A stretch of DNA of 64,000 nt from JAVDCA01 sp035293985 (GCA_035293985.1 DATGLS010000008.1:124001-188000), one strand, 5' to 3'. Positions 43,324 to 53,287 are shown, counted from the stretch's first letter. Made by a program: numbers and translations. The notes: generated by a model from the sequence alone, not told the origin.

Positions 43324-45468
43324 CTACGGCCGCGACGCGCCGTCATCCGGAGCATGACTCTTGACGTCGCGCTTGGCGTCATTGTTGGCGTCACTCTTGG
43401 CGTCCAGCCGATTGAGGCTCTCGCGCGCGTGCGCGTCATCCGGCACGAGCGTCAGCACCTTGCGATAGGCGGCTTCCGCCCGTGCGCGATCGCCTTTTCC
43501 CTCGTAGAGCAGGCCGAGATTGTAGAGCGCAAACGCGTTGCGCGGATCCAATTCGGTCCCCCGCTGCAGGTCGGCGAGTGCGTGATCGCGGTCCTTCAGC
43601 TTGAGATAGGCGAGTGCGCGATTGACGTAGGTTTCGGCATCACGGGGGTTGATGGCAAGCGCCCGCGTGTAATCGGCCACCGCCTTTGCGGGCTCGCCGG
43701 CGCCGACGAGGGCGCGGCCGCGGTTGTTGTAGGGCGGCGCCCAGCCCGGGTCGGCCTTGATCGCCTCGTCGAAACCAGCGATCGCGTCCACCACCCGTCC
43801 GTTCATGCCGAGGGCCGTGGCGAGATAGAAATAAGCCTCCGCGCGCTTGTGCCCGTCGGGCAGATACCAGGTGAGGAAGCCGAGGAAGATTTTGCAGGTC
43901 TCGATCGTCAGCTTGGTGTCCTTCAGCTGCGCGCATTCCGGGGGAGTTGCCATCGTGACAGGGCTTTTGAGCTCTCCGACCCGAAAATTGTTGATGGCGT
44001 AGAGCTCGCACTGCGGCTCGGTCGCGCGACAGAGCGCGAGCGCCTTCTCCTCGGCGGCGATCTCGGACGCGGCGCCGTTGATCGCGTACCACTGGCCGGA
44101 ATGCCCTTTGGCGAGCGCGCGCCAATCGGGGCCGCCATAGATCTGCGCGATGCGCTGCCTGTCCGCGTCCGTCATGCCGCCCTCGCCGGCGAGCGTGAAC
44201 ATGCCCGCGACCTTGCGCCTCTCGGGCATGCGGACCGTCGGACGCCCGTCGACCGCAACGATCGTACAGGGCAATTGGTATTGATCCGCGCACCGCTCGA
44301 GCGCGATTCTGATCGCCTCGGCGCCGCTCGGTTGACCCATCGAGGACCAGGTTTGCCCGGGACCGCGCACCGCAAGGGCACGATGGTTGGGCCCCTCCAT
44401 GTACAGCGGGTATATGAAGAGCCAATCCGCGTTGACATCTCGCAGCGGCTCGGTGCGCAGGTCGGCCGGCATCGGCATGGGAAGCGACGATCTCGGGTAC
44501 ACGACCATATTGCCGACCGCATACAGTCGACAGTACCCACCGTTTCCCTCGTTGGGCTTATACTTCGACAAGAGTTTCGGGTCGCCCTTCAGTGATTGGA
44601 AAAATTCCCTGGTTTTCTGGAGCTCCTGTTCGCATCTCTCGAGCGCCATGCGCTTGGCCGCCTCGATGTCAGGCGCGCCGACCTGCACGCCGAAATTCAT
44701 CTGCGAGATCGCGATGGCCTTCGGGTCGGGTTGCCGGGCGTACCCGGCGAGCTGCTCGCGCGCGCGCGCGTCGATGAGCGGGATTTTCGCGGCATCGAAC
44801 GGCTCGCCGGCGTCGGTGTGGGTGCCGCGCGCCCAGAAGAACAGCGCCGCCGCCACGACGAGAACGGCGGCCGTCGCCGATCCGATCCAGATCAGCGCCG
44901 CCGGCCGCACGCGCTGGCGGGGCGGCTTCGGCTGCGCCGGCGATCCGACCGCGCCTTCGACGACGAGCTTGAACGCGCGCACCGGTCGTGGAATGTTCTT
45001 GAGGGTCTGCTCGCCGAGATCGACGAAGCCGATCTCGATCTTGTTGGCGACGTGGCTGCGCACGTCGTCGGAAATGCAGACGCTTCCCGGCTCGGCGAGC
45101 CGCTCGATGCGCGCCGCGATGTTGACGCCGTCGCCGAGCAGGTCGCCGCCGTCGGTGACGAGCACGTCGCCGATCGCAATGCCGATGCGAAAGAGCAGCC
45201 GCCGGTCTGCCGCTAACGCGACGTTCTGCGCATTGTTGGCCTCCTGGAAGTCCATCGCGCAGCGCGTCGCGTCGACGGCGCTCTGGAACTCGGCGAGGAT
45301 CGCGTCGCCTGCGGTCTGGAACACGCGGCCATGATTCTTGGCCACGAGATTGGTGAAGATCTCGGATGCCGTGCGCAGCTGCTGGATGGTCGCCTCTTCG
45401 GCGGCCGCGACCAAGCGGGAATAGCCCGCGACGTCCGCTGCGAGGATGACCGTGAGGCGTCGTCTCAT
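43324..45468 (-). CDS. Adenylate/guanylate cyclase with transmembrane helix, DUF4189-like and TPR regions
   Basis: About 714 residues. The class III cyclase domain is N-terminal: LTVILAADVAGYSRL with the first Asp, AGDAILAEFQSAVDA with the second, GDGVNIAARIERLAEPGS with Asn/Arg. One membrane helix follows (ALIWIGSATAAVLVVAAALFFW, about 195-216). The exported part has two DUF4189-like Cys-containing segments and three C-terminal TPRs (APPYNNRGRALVGAGEPAKA and others). It is a candidate cAMP source for the island's Crp-type regulator. ATG 45468 is chosen by family start; a GTG at 45516 is possible. Confidence 0.85.
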   Translation of the reverse strand: MRRRLTVILAADVAGYSRLVAAAEEATIQQLRTASEIFTNLVAKNHGRVFQTAGDAILAEFQSAVDATRCAMDFQEANNAQNVALAADRRLLFRIGIAIGDVLVTDGGDLLGDGVNIAARIERLAEPGSVCISDDVRSHVANKIEIGFVDLGEQTLKNIPRPVRAFKLVVEGAVGSPAQPKPPRQRVRPAALIWIGSATAAVLVVAAALFFWARGTHTDAGEPFDAAKIPLIDARAREQLAGYARQPDPKAIAISQMNFGVQVGAPDIEAAKRMALERCEQELQKTREFFQSLKGDPKLLSKYKPNEGNGGYCRLYAVGNMVVYPRSSLPMPMPADLRTEPLRDVNADWLFIYPLYMEGPNHRALAVRGPGQTWSSMGQPSGAEAIRIALERCADQYQLPCTIVAVDGRPTVRMPERRKVAGMFTLAGEGGMTDADRQRIAQIYGGPDWRALAKGHSGQWYAINGAASEIAAEEKALALCRATEPQCELYAINNFRVGELKSPVTMATPPECAQLKDTKLTIETCKIFLGFLTWYLPDGHKRAEAYFYLATALGMNGRVVDAIAGFDEAIKADPGWAPPYNNRGRALVGAGEPAKAVADYTRALAINPRDAETYVNRALAYLKLKDRDHALADLQRGTELDPRNAFALYNLGLLYEGKGDRARAEAAYRKVLTLVPDDAHARESLNRLDAKSDANNDAKRDVKSHAPDDGASRP

Positions 45469-45562
45469 GTGGCGGGCGCTGGTGAATGCACTCGAAGACC
45501 CGGTGCCATCATCCACTTATAACATGCGCCGCACGCCACAGGGAGCGCTGCAGCAACCCGCT

Positions 45563-46234
45563 TCAGGCGAAGAACGGTGCGCACGCGCACGCGAGCCGCA
45601 CGAGATCCGCTTGCCGCCGCGCGCCGGTCTTGGCGAACAGGTTGCGCAGGTGGGTCTTGACCGTCGACGGCGACAGATCGAGCTCGCGCGCCGCCTGCGG
45701 CACGCCGCTTCCGTTCAGCAGTACGGACAGGACGCGCTGCTCGCCGGCCGTCAGCCCATAGAGCGCGACCATGATCGCGACGGCGGGATGCGGCGCCAGC
45801 GTCAGCTGGGAAACGTGCAGCGCCGCGACCGGCGAACGGGGCGCGAGCGCGGCGGGTTGATCGCGGCGGACCAACGCGCAGAACTGCGCGAGCCAACGCG
45901 CATTGGTCGGAGCGGTGAACGGGATCGCCATGCCGGTGGGCCTTGCACCGGCGCGTCGGCACGGCGCGCGTAATGCCTCACGCAATGCGCGATTGGCCTG
46001 CGCGTCCGGCAGCGCGAGCCCGCCGCTCGCGCCACGACGGATCACGCCGTCATCGAACAACTTTCGCGCAGCCGGATTTGCGAATGCGGCGCGGCCCGCC
46101 GCATCGACGAGAACGACGGCCGCCGCCAACCCGGCGAGCAGATCGTGGAGCAGAGCCGGCTCGGGCGCGCCGTCGTAGATCGCCTCGGCGAGGGGCGACA
46201 GCGGGGCGCTGCCGATGGTCCGTAGCTCACTCAT
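45563..46234 (-). CDS. LuxR-family regulator with PAS-like sensor
   Basis: About 223 residues. The N-terminal part (LSPLAEAIYDGAPEPALLHDLLAG; AVVLVDAAGRAAFANPAARKLF) is PAS-like. The C-terminal LuxR helix-turn-helix is GLTAGEQRVLSVLLNGSGVPQAARELDLSPSTVKTHLRNLFAKTG. There is no autoinducer-binding domain. The start is uncertain: ATGs at 46363, 46255 and 46234 are in frame; family layout favours 46234. Divergent from a secreted-peptide gene with operator d between them. Confidence 0.8.
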   Translation of the reverse strand: MSELRTIGSAPLSPLAEAIYDGAPEPALLHDLLAGLAAAVVLVDAAGRAAFANPAARKLFDDGVIRRGASGGLALPDAQANRALREALRAPCRRAGARPTGMAIPFTAPTNARWLAQFCALVRRDQPAALAPRSPVAALHVSQLTLAPHPAVAIMVALYGLTAGEQRVLSVLLNGSGVPQAARELDLSPSTVKTHLRNLFAKTGARRQADLVRLACACAPFFA

Positions 46235-46386
46235 GGTGCTGGCGCGCGCGAGCATCCGCTCCGGTTCGCTGTCGATGCGCTCCGCATCGTGCTGGTTGGT
46301 CGCTCGGATTGCGCCGACGGGTGTGCTCGCCGTCACATCGGCGCGCGGACGCCGGCCATCCATCCCACGCCGCAGGACGCCACAGC

Positions 46387-46400
46387 GTGATGATCGTCAC
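46387..46400 (+). promoter_or_regulatory. Crp-type operator (site d)
   Basis: GTGATGATCGTCAC, 71 bases before ATG 46472; CGACGAAC follows after 21 bases on the plus strand. Also lies upstream of the LuxR gene. Confidence 0.75.
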
Positions 46401-46471
46401 AGCGACGGCGGCGCCGGACAGCGACGAACTGATCGTGGCGATCGGCCACGGATCAGATGAGGACTTCAGCC

Positions 46472-46750
46472 ATGTCGCAACGTTCGGTCATTCACGTGAG
46501 CCTCGCGCTGGCGCTTGCGCTCGGCGCAGGCCTGCAGGCGGCGTCGGCCGACACGCGCGGCCCTTGCTGGGTGTGCACCTTCCGAGCACAGCCGCAACTT
46601 CCGCCGCCGCACGATGAGCCGCCGCGCCCGGCGCCCTGTCAAAAGTGGGTCAATATCTGCATCGCGCCGGCGCCGCAGATCAGCTCGCGGATCCCGCCGC
46701 ACCCGCCCGGCCCGCCACACGTGCCGTGGTACGGCTCGAAATTCCGCTGA
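46472..46750 (+). CDS. Small secreted Pro/Cys peptide (92 aa)
   Basis: Signal peptide MSQRSVIHVSLALALALGAG, cut near QAASA. The mature part starts TRGPCWVCTF (CxxC), is proline-rich and has two further cysteines (PCQKWVNIC). GAGGACTTC precedes the ATG, the same leader as peptides A and B. Function unknown. Confidence 0.65.
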   Translation: MSQRSVIHVSLALALALGAGLQAASADTRGPCWVCTFRAQPQLPPPHDEPPRPAPCQKWVNICIAPAPQISSRIPPHPPGPPHVPWYGSKFR

Positions 46751-46982
46751 TGCGATGACCGAGCGGCGCCGAGCGGACGATCGGAGATGGGCAACCACTC
46801 CGATCGTCCTTCCTTTTCCGCGGGACGCCGGCACCCGGACGCGAACTGGACCGAGACTCGGTCCCGTGCCATCCGCGACGCGCGTGGCGCATAAGCTACC
46901 CATGATGGCTGCGACGCATCGGCCCGATTGCACCGGGAGCGCGAGCGGTCACCGGCTCGGACCGAGTGCGCGAGTACGATGC

Positions 46983-47013
46983 GGCCCCGCCGCGGTGAAG
47001 CCGCGGCGGGGCC
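46983..47013. terminator. Bidirectional hairpin terminator
   Basis: Perfect 13-bp arms (46983-46995, 47001-47013) around a 5-base loop, placed between two convergent genes (46472 plus, 47025 minus), 12 bases past the minus-strand stop. Confidence 0.75.
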
Positions 47014-47024
47014 TTGGGCCGGGA

Positions 47025-47327
47025 TTAGCGCATCTCCCACGCGGACGTTCCGACCTTGGGCGGCAACGGCTGCGGATTGATCGTCACCTTGGTTTGGGGC
47101 CGCGGCGGCAACGGCTGCGGGTTGATCATCACCTTGGTGTCGGGCCGCGGCGGCAGCGGCTGGGGGTTGATCATCACCGGCGCGCCCGCTCGCAGTGGCG
47201 ATTGGGCAAACTCGGCGTGCAGGATCATCCGGCCGGCGGATGCGGGCGGCGAGAAGGCTGCCGCTCCGAGTGTGGCGAGGGCGAGCACCGCGGTGCTGGC
47301 CCGCGCGCGCGTTGATTTGCGCAGCAT
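47025..47327 (-). CDS. Secreted peptide with three INPQPLPPRP repeats
   Basis: 100 residues. The signal peptide starts MLRKSTRARASTAVLALATL and is cut near PPASA. The mature part carries three copies of INPQPLPP-(RP)-xTKV spaced 13 residues apart. GGGAG lies 7 bases before ATG 47327. It is 22 bases downstream of the next gene, forming an operon driven by operator i. No known family; proline-rich repeats suggest binding or a cell-surface role. Confidence 0.7.
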   Translation of the reverse strand: MLRKSTRARASTAVLALATLGAAAFSPPASAGRMILHAEFAQSPLRAGAPVMINPQPLPPRPDTKVMINPQPLPPRPQTKVTINPQPLPPKVGTSAWEMR

Positions 47328-47349
47328 GGTGGTCTCCCGATGCGTCGCT

Positions 47350-47625
47350 TCAAGCCACGAGGCGGGGATGAATCCCCATCGGCTGGATCGGCGGACGGGC
47401 CGGCATCCGCTCGCAGATCCCGGGACAACGGGCGAGCCGCGGCAGGACCGGCATCCGCTCGCGGATGCCGGCGACCGCAAATGCGCCGGCCACGTCCGCA
47501 GTCGCGGCGCGGAAGATCGGGAAGCCTTGTCCAGCGCCCTTTGCCGAGGCCGGGCTGGTCGCCGCCGCCAGGGCGGCCATTGCGAGCGCAAGAGCGCCCG
47601 TCAGTGCACGTCGATTACGCAGCAT
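47350..47625 (-). CDS. Small secreted peptide (91 aa)
   Basis: Starts MLRNRRALTGALALAMAALA; signal cleavage near SPASA. The mature part includes ARCPGICERMPARP with two cysteines. As in the 4440 gene, ATGACCATG gives two starts; GGAG is 8 bases from the second, so 47625 is chosen. First gene of a two-gene operon, 77 bases after operator i. Confidence 0.65.
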   Translation of the reverse strand: MLRNRRALTGALALAMAALAAATSPASAKGAGQGFPIFRAATADVAGAFAVAGIRERMPVLPRLARCPGICERMPARPPIQPMGIHPRLVA

Positions 47626-47702
47626 GGTCATTTCTCCTTGAGATGGCTCGACAGCGGAATGCTGCCGATATCCTTTGGTGGCGAAACGACCCGCCCTCGG
47701 CT

Positions 47703-47716
47703 GTGACGATCGACAC
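47703..47716 (-). promoter_or_regulatory. Crp-type operator (site i)
   Basis: GTGACGATCGACAC, one mismatch from the consensus, 77 bases before ATG 47625. The downstream element is degenerate (CCACCAA at the 20-21 base spacing). Confidence 0.55.
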
Positions 47717-47742
47717 GCTCGGCCTCGGAATCGGGCAACCGA

Positions 47743-48564
47743 CTACGACTGCGCGATCTTCACGAGCGCGACCCTGTCCTCGATGCAATAGTAGTCGCGG
47801 ATGCGCGTGACCGTGCCGGCGCGCAGCCACTCGTTCATGATGCGGCTGGCGTTCTCGCGGGCGATGCCGGCCATGGCGGCGACGTCGCCTTGGGTGATCT
47901 TGTGCTGGATCACGATGCGCCCGGCGCCGACGTCGCGGCCGAACGCCTCGGCGAGGCTCAGCAATGCGCGCGCGACGCGGCCCTTGAGTGACAGGAACGT
48001 CGTCTCGGCGACCGCCACGTTGGTATCGCGCAGCCGGCGCACGACGATGCGCAGCAGGTGCCGATAGAGCGCCGGATGGTCCTCGCCGAAGGCTTCGAAC
48101 TGCGCGCGGCTGATGTACCCGAGACGGCAATCCTTGACCGCCGTCACGGTGGCGGAGCGCGGCGTGCCGTCGATCATCGAGAGCTCGCCGATCACCGCCC
48201 CGGGCGGCAGCACCGCGAGCACGCGCTCCTGCGCGCGGGAGAAGTTCACGGTCACCTTCATCAGCCCGTCCTTGAGCAGATAGCAGCCCTTGCCCTCCTC
48301 GCCCGCAGAGAACAGGACGTGGCCTGCCTTGATCAAGGTCGGGTGCGCGCGCGCGAACAGCGCATTGGAAATCTCAGGCGGCAGCGACGCGATCAAGCTG
48401 TCGGGACCCGGCGCCGGTTCGAATGCCCCCCGTGCGGCCGGGACCGCGGGCTGCGGCCGCGACCCCATCCGACCGTCTTCGGCGGATGCCATTGCGTAAG
48501 GGCGCACGTTCTCGCTCATACGATGCAATCCCGGGTCTTGCTCGCCTGACTCCTGCCCGCCCAT
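47743..48564 (-). CDS. Crp/Fnr-family transcription regulator (island paralog)
   Basis: About 273 residues from ATG 48564 (ATG 48519 also possible). After a 50-residue variable N-terminus, the cyclic-nucleotide domain shows GELSMIDGTPRSA, a canonical cAMP-type cassette. The winged-helix recognition segment is RENASR (236-241), with the Arg/Glu/Arg that read GTGA in E. coli CRP. Overall layout closely follows the paralog at 4663 (shared LSLAEAFGxDVGAGRI and AAMAGIAREN). It lies amid eight GTGA-N6-TCAC palindromes, so it is the obvious candidate to bind them. Confidence 0.92.
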   Translation of the reverse strand: MGGQESGEQDPGLHRMSENVRPYAMASAEDGRMGSRPQPAVPAARGAFEPAPGPDSLIASLPPEISNALFARAHPTLIKAGHVLFSAGEEGKGCYLLKDGLMKVTVNFSRAQERVLAVLPPGAVIGELSMIDGTPRSATVTAVKDCRLGYISRAQFEAFGEDHPALYRHLLRIVVRRLRDTNVAVAETTFLSLKGRVARALLSLAEAFGRDVGAGRIVIQHKITQGDVAAMAGIARENASRIMNEWLRAGTVTRIRDYYCIEDRVALVKIAQS

Positions 48565-48664
48565 GGATGCTCGTCCTTTTGGCGACCCGATCGGCACACC
48601 ACGGGCTGTCCTGTAGGGGACTCGACGAAACTTGGAATTATTCCCGTGCGGCGGACGATTTCAA

Positions 48665-48844
48665 TCAGGCGGTCTTCGGACGGACCGTCGGTATCCCGTG
48701 CTGCGGGTCGAGCTGGGGCGAGGCCGGCCCGTAGCCGACCGCGACCGCCGCTGAGTGGGGCGCAGCAACGAATGTTTGCGTGCTCACGGTCACCGCGAGC
48801 GTCAGCGCGGCCGCAAAGGCTGAAAGTCTGCTGAGGGTCGACAC
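48665..48844 (-). CDS. Small secreted peptide (59 aa)
   Basis: GTG start 48844 with GGAG 9 bases upstream. Signal peptide MSTLSRLSAFAAALTLAVTV; the mature part is a short tail (VGYGPASPQLDPQHGIPTV). Operator e is 63 bases upstream. The GTG start and shortness make this a moderate call. Confidence 0.5.
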   Translation of the reverse strand: MSTLSRLSAFAAALTLAVTVSTQTFVAAPHSAAVAVGYGPASPQLDPQHGIPTVRPKTA

Positions 48845-48876
48845 GGTCGATCTCCGTCGGGTTTGCGTTGAGCTTG

Positions 48877-48905
48877 CCGGTTGGTCGCGCGCCGCGACCA
48901 ACCGG
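48877..48905. repeat. 13-bp perfect inverted repeat beside operator e
   Basis: Arms 48877-48889 and 48893-48905 around 3 bases. One arm contains the CGACCAAC downstream element of operator e, so it could be a second protein-binding site or a leader hairpin. Confidence 0.6.
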
Positions 48906-48907
48906 GT

Positions 48908-48921
48908 GTGATGGCCGTCAC
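48908..48921 (-). promoter_or_regulatory. Crp-type operator (site e)
   Basis: GTGATGGCCGTCAC, flanked by T and A to give TGTGA-N6-TCACA, 63 bases before GTG 48844. CGACCAAC follows after 20 bases. Confidence 0.72.
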
Positions 48922-48922
48922 A

Positions 48923-49322
48923 TGGTCGGTGACCTGAGGGCGATCCCATCGACGAAGGCGCGAGCCACGCGCCCGGCACTGCCAAAGCGCGTGCTGCGAA
49001 GGCGGCCGCTCTTCGAACGATGCCCGCCATGATGAAAAATTGGATAAAGCATGGACGAAAATACCGCAGAGGGGTGTTCTCATGCTGCGTGGCTGGCGCG
49101 CACTGCGCTGAAAAAAACGGCGAAGTGAAATTGACTCGCCCAGCGGCCGCGAAATTCCCGCACTCCGAAGAATTTATTTTGCGTGATCCCACCCGATCGA
49201 ACGATGACCATCGTGCGGCGGCCGGGTACGAATTGCATGCAAGACAATGAATGTGGTTTCCCGCCGCCGTGCGCACCGAGATGCGTTTCAAGCGCGATCA
49301 TCACGCCCTTTGGAATCGCAAC
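48923..49322. other. 400-base intergenic region before the cysteine-rich operon
   Basis: Less GC-rich (AAAAATTGGATAAAGC, AAAAAAACGG) and without a convincing gene. A palindrome ACGATG-AC-CATCGT at 49200-49213 is a weak relative of the GTGA sites. Probably holds the promoter of the operon starting at 49323. Confidence 0.45.
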
Positions 49323-52300
49323 ATGTTCACCGCACGCTGGCACGTTGCGCGCATCGGGGCGGCACTGATCGCGAGCATCGCGGCTGCGATCATCGCGCCG
49401 TCGTGTGCGCAGACACTTGCGCCGGCCCGCAGCGGTATCGTCGCGCCCGGCAATGCCGTCGTCAGCGGATTTTCCGGCGCCCTGCCGCCGACGCAGATTC
49501 AGCCGGGCACGAATCCGGCCGACCAGACCGTCATCGATCTCGATGGTCCGGCGTTGCGCGTCATCGATGTCTCGAGCCCTGGCGCGGGGCCGGTGGCGCA
49601 AGTGATCGCGGCGCCCAAGCCGTTCACCGCGACCGCGGCAAAGATCGGCCAGGTGTTCGGCGTCGCGCTCGACAACGCGACGCCGCCCAATATCTACGCC
49701 GCCGCGACCTCCGCATATGGCCTGCCGATCGTCGCGGCGGGTCCGGGCGGCGCGTCGACGCGCCTGCATGAGGGCGTGGCCGGCGCAACCTTCATGGACG
49801 GGCTGTTCGGACCGGCCGCGCAGCGCGGCGGCCCGGGATCGATCTGGCGCATCGACGGCGCGACCGGCGCCGTCACGCTCTTTGCCAATGTCACCCTCGA
49901 GGGCACCGCGAACGGCGGCCCCGCGCTCGGCGGGCTCGCCTTCGATGCATCCTCGGGCAGCCTGCTGGTGGCGGACCGCGCGACCGGCATGATTCATCGT
50001 TTCGACCTCGGCGGTCGCGAGCTCGGCCGCTACGACCACGGCACGCAGGGCCACGCTGCCGCCGGCCTTGCGCCGGTCGCATTCGATCCCGCCCGCCGCG
50101 TCGCCATCACGAGCCCGCAGTTCAACGCCGACGACCCAGCGACGTGGGGGTTGGCGGTCCCGGAGCGGCGCGTCTTCGGCCTCGCGGTGCATGGCGGCAG
50201 GCTCTATTACGCGATCGCGCAGGGCTTGCAGATCTGGTCGGTGGCATTGACGGCCGATGGCTTCGGCAGCGATGCGCGCATCGAGATCGCGGTGCCGCCG
50301 GCGGCAGGGCCGAGCGAGTCGCCAAGATCACCTTCGACGACAGCGGCGCCATGCTGCTGGCCGAGCGCGCGGCGCCGACCGGCGCCTTCGACTTCGCCGC
50401 GCTCGCGCAGCCCGGCATCGCTCGCGTGCTGCGCTACGTGCCGATGCCGAACGGACAGTGGCAGAGCCCGCCGCAGGAATATGCCATCGGCTTTGCCGAC
50501 GACCTGCGCAACGCCAATGGCGGCGTTGCGGTGGGTGACCACTATGACGCAGGCGGCCGGCTCGACCGCACGACCTGCGGCGGCTTCGTCTGGTTCACGG
50601 GCGAGCAGCTGCAAAGCGCTTCCGATGCGGCGCTCGCCCGGCAGCTCGCCGCCGGCGGCACGCTCGTGTTCGATGGCTTGCAGGGCAACGCGATCGACGC
50701 GGTGCGGCCCGCGAACGTGCCGCCGCTGCAGAGCTATTTCGCCGCGTATGGCGATGGGCGCGACGATCCGGCCGCGCGCGGTCATCTCGGCGATATCGCG
50801 ATTCTGCGCATCTGCGGCCAGGCCGCGACCGGCCCGGGCACGTCGGGCTGGCTCGCGCCGTCGCCCGACTTTCCGCCGTTCTTCCCGCAGCCGACACCTT
50901 CGCCGACATGCGAGCCCGGCACAGCACTCCAGTGCTGTCCCTTCGGGACCATGATGGCAGACAACGGCCAGTGTCAGCCGGTCTGCCGCAACACCGGATC
51001 GAAGAGCGCGCAGGACGTTGATGCCTGCCTGCAAGGCTACAACGGCGTTCAGCTCATCAATCCGAAGAATCCCAACCCGCCGCCGGTTTGTCTCGACGGG
51101 AGCCATGCCGATCCGGTGCTGGGCTGCCTCGCAAGCTCGCCGCTCGCCATCAACGCGACCTGCCCGCAGGGCTACACGAAACAGTACGTCACCCGCACCG
51201 TGAATGGCGTGACGAAGGGGCTGACGATGTGTCAGCCGACCCCGCAGGAGAAGGCCTGCGAGCAGCAGGGCATGCAGCTCGCGCCCAACGGGAGCTGCCA
51301 AGCGGCGTGTCCGGCGCAGGCGCCAGGCCAGCCGTCACTGGCCTATCCGTTGGCGCAATGCTGCCCCCCCGGACAGATCGCGCAAGCGAACGGCTCGTGC
51401 CAGCCGTGGTCGCCGCCCACGCCCATTCCTCCGGGCGGCACCTGCCAGCCCGGCACGACACCGCAACCTGGATTCAGCTGCTGTCCGTTCGGCACGATGC
51501 AGGGCGGCAACGGATCATGCGCGCCGATCTGCCCGAGCGGCTCGATGAATCCCAAGGACGTCGCCGCCTGCCTGCAGGGTTTCCAGCAACAAGCTAATCC
51601 GCCGGGTCCGACACTTTGCCTCGACGGCAGCAAGCCCGATCCGATGCTCGGCTGCCTCGCGAGCTCGCCACTCGCGACCGCCGCGACGTGCCCGCAGGGC
51701 TACACCAAGCAGTACATCGCGGTGCTCGGCCCCGGGCCCCACAACATCGGGCCCGGCTCGAGCAATCTCAAAGGCGTGACGATGTGCTGGCCGTCGTCGC
51801 AGGAAAAGACGTGCGAGACGCAGGGCAAGCAGGTTGGCCTCGACGGCAACTGTCAGCAGCTCTGTCCGGGCAACGGCGTAGGCTATCCGACGACGCAATG
51901 CTGCCCGGCCGGACAGACCGTGCAGCCGAACGGCACGTGCGCGCCGTCGGCCCCGACGCCTCCGCCTCCGCCACCACCTCAGCCGCCTACTCCTCCGGGG
52001 CCGGGCGGCACCACCTGCGCGCCCGGAACGGCACCAACCTTCCAGTGCCAGTATTTCGGTGACGTGCCGGGCGACAAATACGCCAACGTGCCGATGCCGG
52101 GCTCCAGCTTCTCGGCCTGCCATTCGAAGGATCGCGAGAAGGTTGCGGCGTGCCTCAACGGCTATATCGATGATTCAAGCCAAACCTGCCGCGACGGAAG
52201 CAAGCCCGATGCGATCCTCGATTGTCTCGCCAGCTCGCCGTACGCCAGCGCATCCGTGTGTCCGCAGGGATGGTCGAAGCAGACCGTGACCAGGTCGGCG

Positions 52301-53287
52301 AATGGCGTCACCAAATCGCTGATCATGTGCGCGCCGTCACCGCAGGAGTCCGCTTGCGAGCAGCAAGGAATGCAGCTCGGGCCCAACGGCACGTGCCAGC
52401 AGCTGTGTCCGCCGATCACGAGCAACGCCGCCACCGCGCCGTTGAACAACGTGGCGTATCCGACGGGCCAGTGCTGTCCGATCGGGCAGCCGGTGCAGCC
52501 GAACGGCACGTGTGCGCCGTCGTCTTCGACGCCGACGCCACCCCCGCCACCTCCGCCTCCGCCGACCTGCCCACCCGGCTATTCGCCGCTCGCCAGCGGG
52601 TCGTGCTGCCTGTCCGGCCAGGTCAACGGCGCAGGCATGTGCTGTCCGCGCGGACAGCAGCCGGTCGGCGACAGCTGCGCGAGCGGCACCGGCGGCACGG
52701 TCTGCGAGCCCGGGACCGTGCGGCTGGCGAACGGCCAGTGCTGCGACCGCGTGCATGTGCAGAACGGGCAGTGCGTGCAGAACGTGACGCCTCCGCCGCC
52801 GCCCTGCCCGCCCGGCGAGGTGCGCGACCGCAACGGCAACTGCGTGCGGCCACCCAGCACGTGCCCGCCGGGCGAGGTGCGCGATCGCAACGGCGACTGC
52901 GTGCGGCCGGTGATCTGCCGGCCGGGCGAGGTGCTCGAGAATGGCCGCTGTGTGCCGCGGCCGAGCAGCACGTGCCGGCCCGGTGAGGTGCGCGATCGCA
53001 ACGGCGAGTGCGTGCGGCCGGTGATCTGCCGACACGGGCAGGTGCTCGAGAACGGCCGCTGCGTGTGGCGTCCGAGCGGCACCGCATGTCCGCTCGGCGC
53101 GGCGCGCGACCGCACCGGGCGATGCGTCTGGCCGGTCATCTGCGGCCCCGGGCAGACGCTCGTGAACGGCCACTGCGTCGCGCGGCCGAACGGCAATGCG
53201 TGCCCGCCCGGCATGTTCCGACTCGGCAACAATTGCGTGCGGCTCAAGCTGCCGATCGTGCCGCATGGGCCGCAGCCGCCACGGTGA
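49323..53287 (+). pseudogene. Very large secreted cysteine-rich protein (one internal frameshift)
   Basis: Two frames overlap and belong together: 49323 to about 50320, then about 50320 to 53287. Changing GCGAGTCGCC to GCGAGGTCGCC (one missing G) would restore one frame of about 1,320 residues. The signal peptide ends near PSCAQT. Residues about 35-520 look like a beta-propeller-type domain (GGLAFDASSGSLLVADRATGMIHRFDL). Three modules of about 190 residues follow (50911, 51442, 52015), each with CCPFGTM or equivalent, CLDGSxxDPxLxCLASSP and CPQGYTKQ. Then come about eight 20-residue units of the CPPGEVRDRNGxCVRP type. More than 80 cysteines imply an exported, disulfide-linked structure. The break may be an assembly error. 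No known family for the whole. Confidence 0.75.

Noticed and set aside
46322..46337. TGTGCTCGCCGTCACA, resembling a Crp site
   Set aside because: One half is mismatched and there is no CGAC at the usual spacing toward a gene; likely chance.
49200..49213. ACGATGACCATCGT before the large Cys-rich gene
   Set aside because: Palindromic but does not carry GTGA/TCAC ends; kept only as a weak remark in the intergenic entry.
49020..49250. 76-codon frame between the Crp gene region and the large Cys-rich gene
   Set aside because: No signal peptide, no family, unusual mixture of residues and no clear ribosome-binding site.
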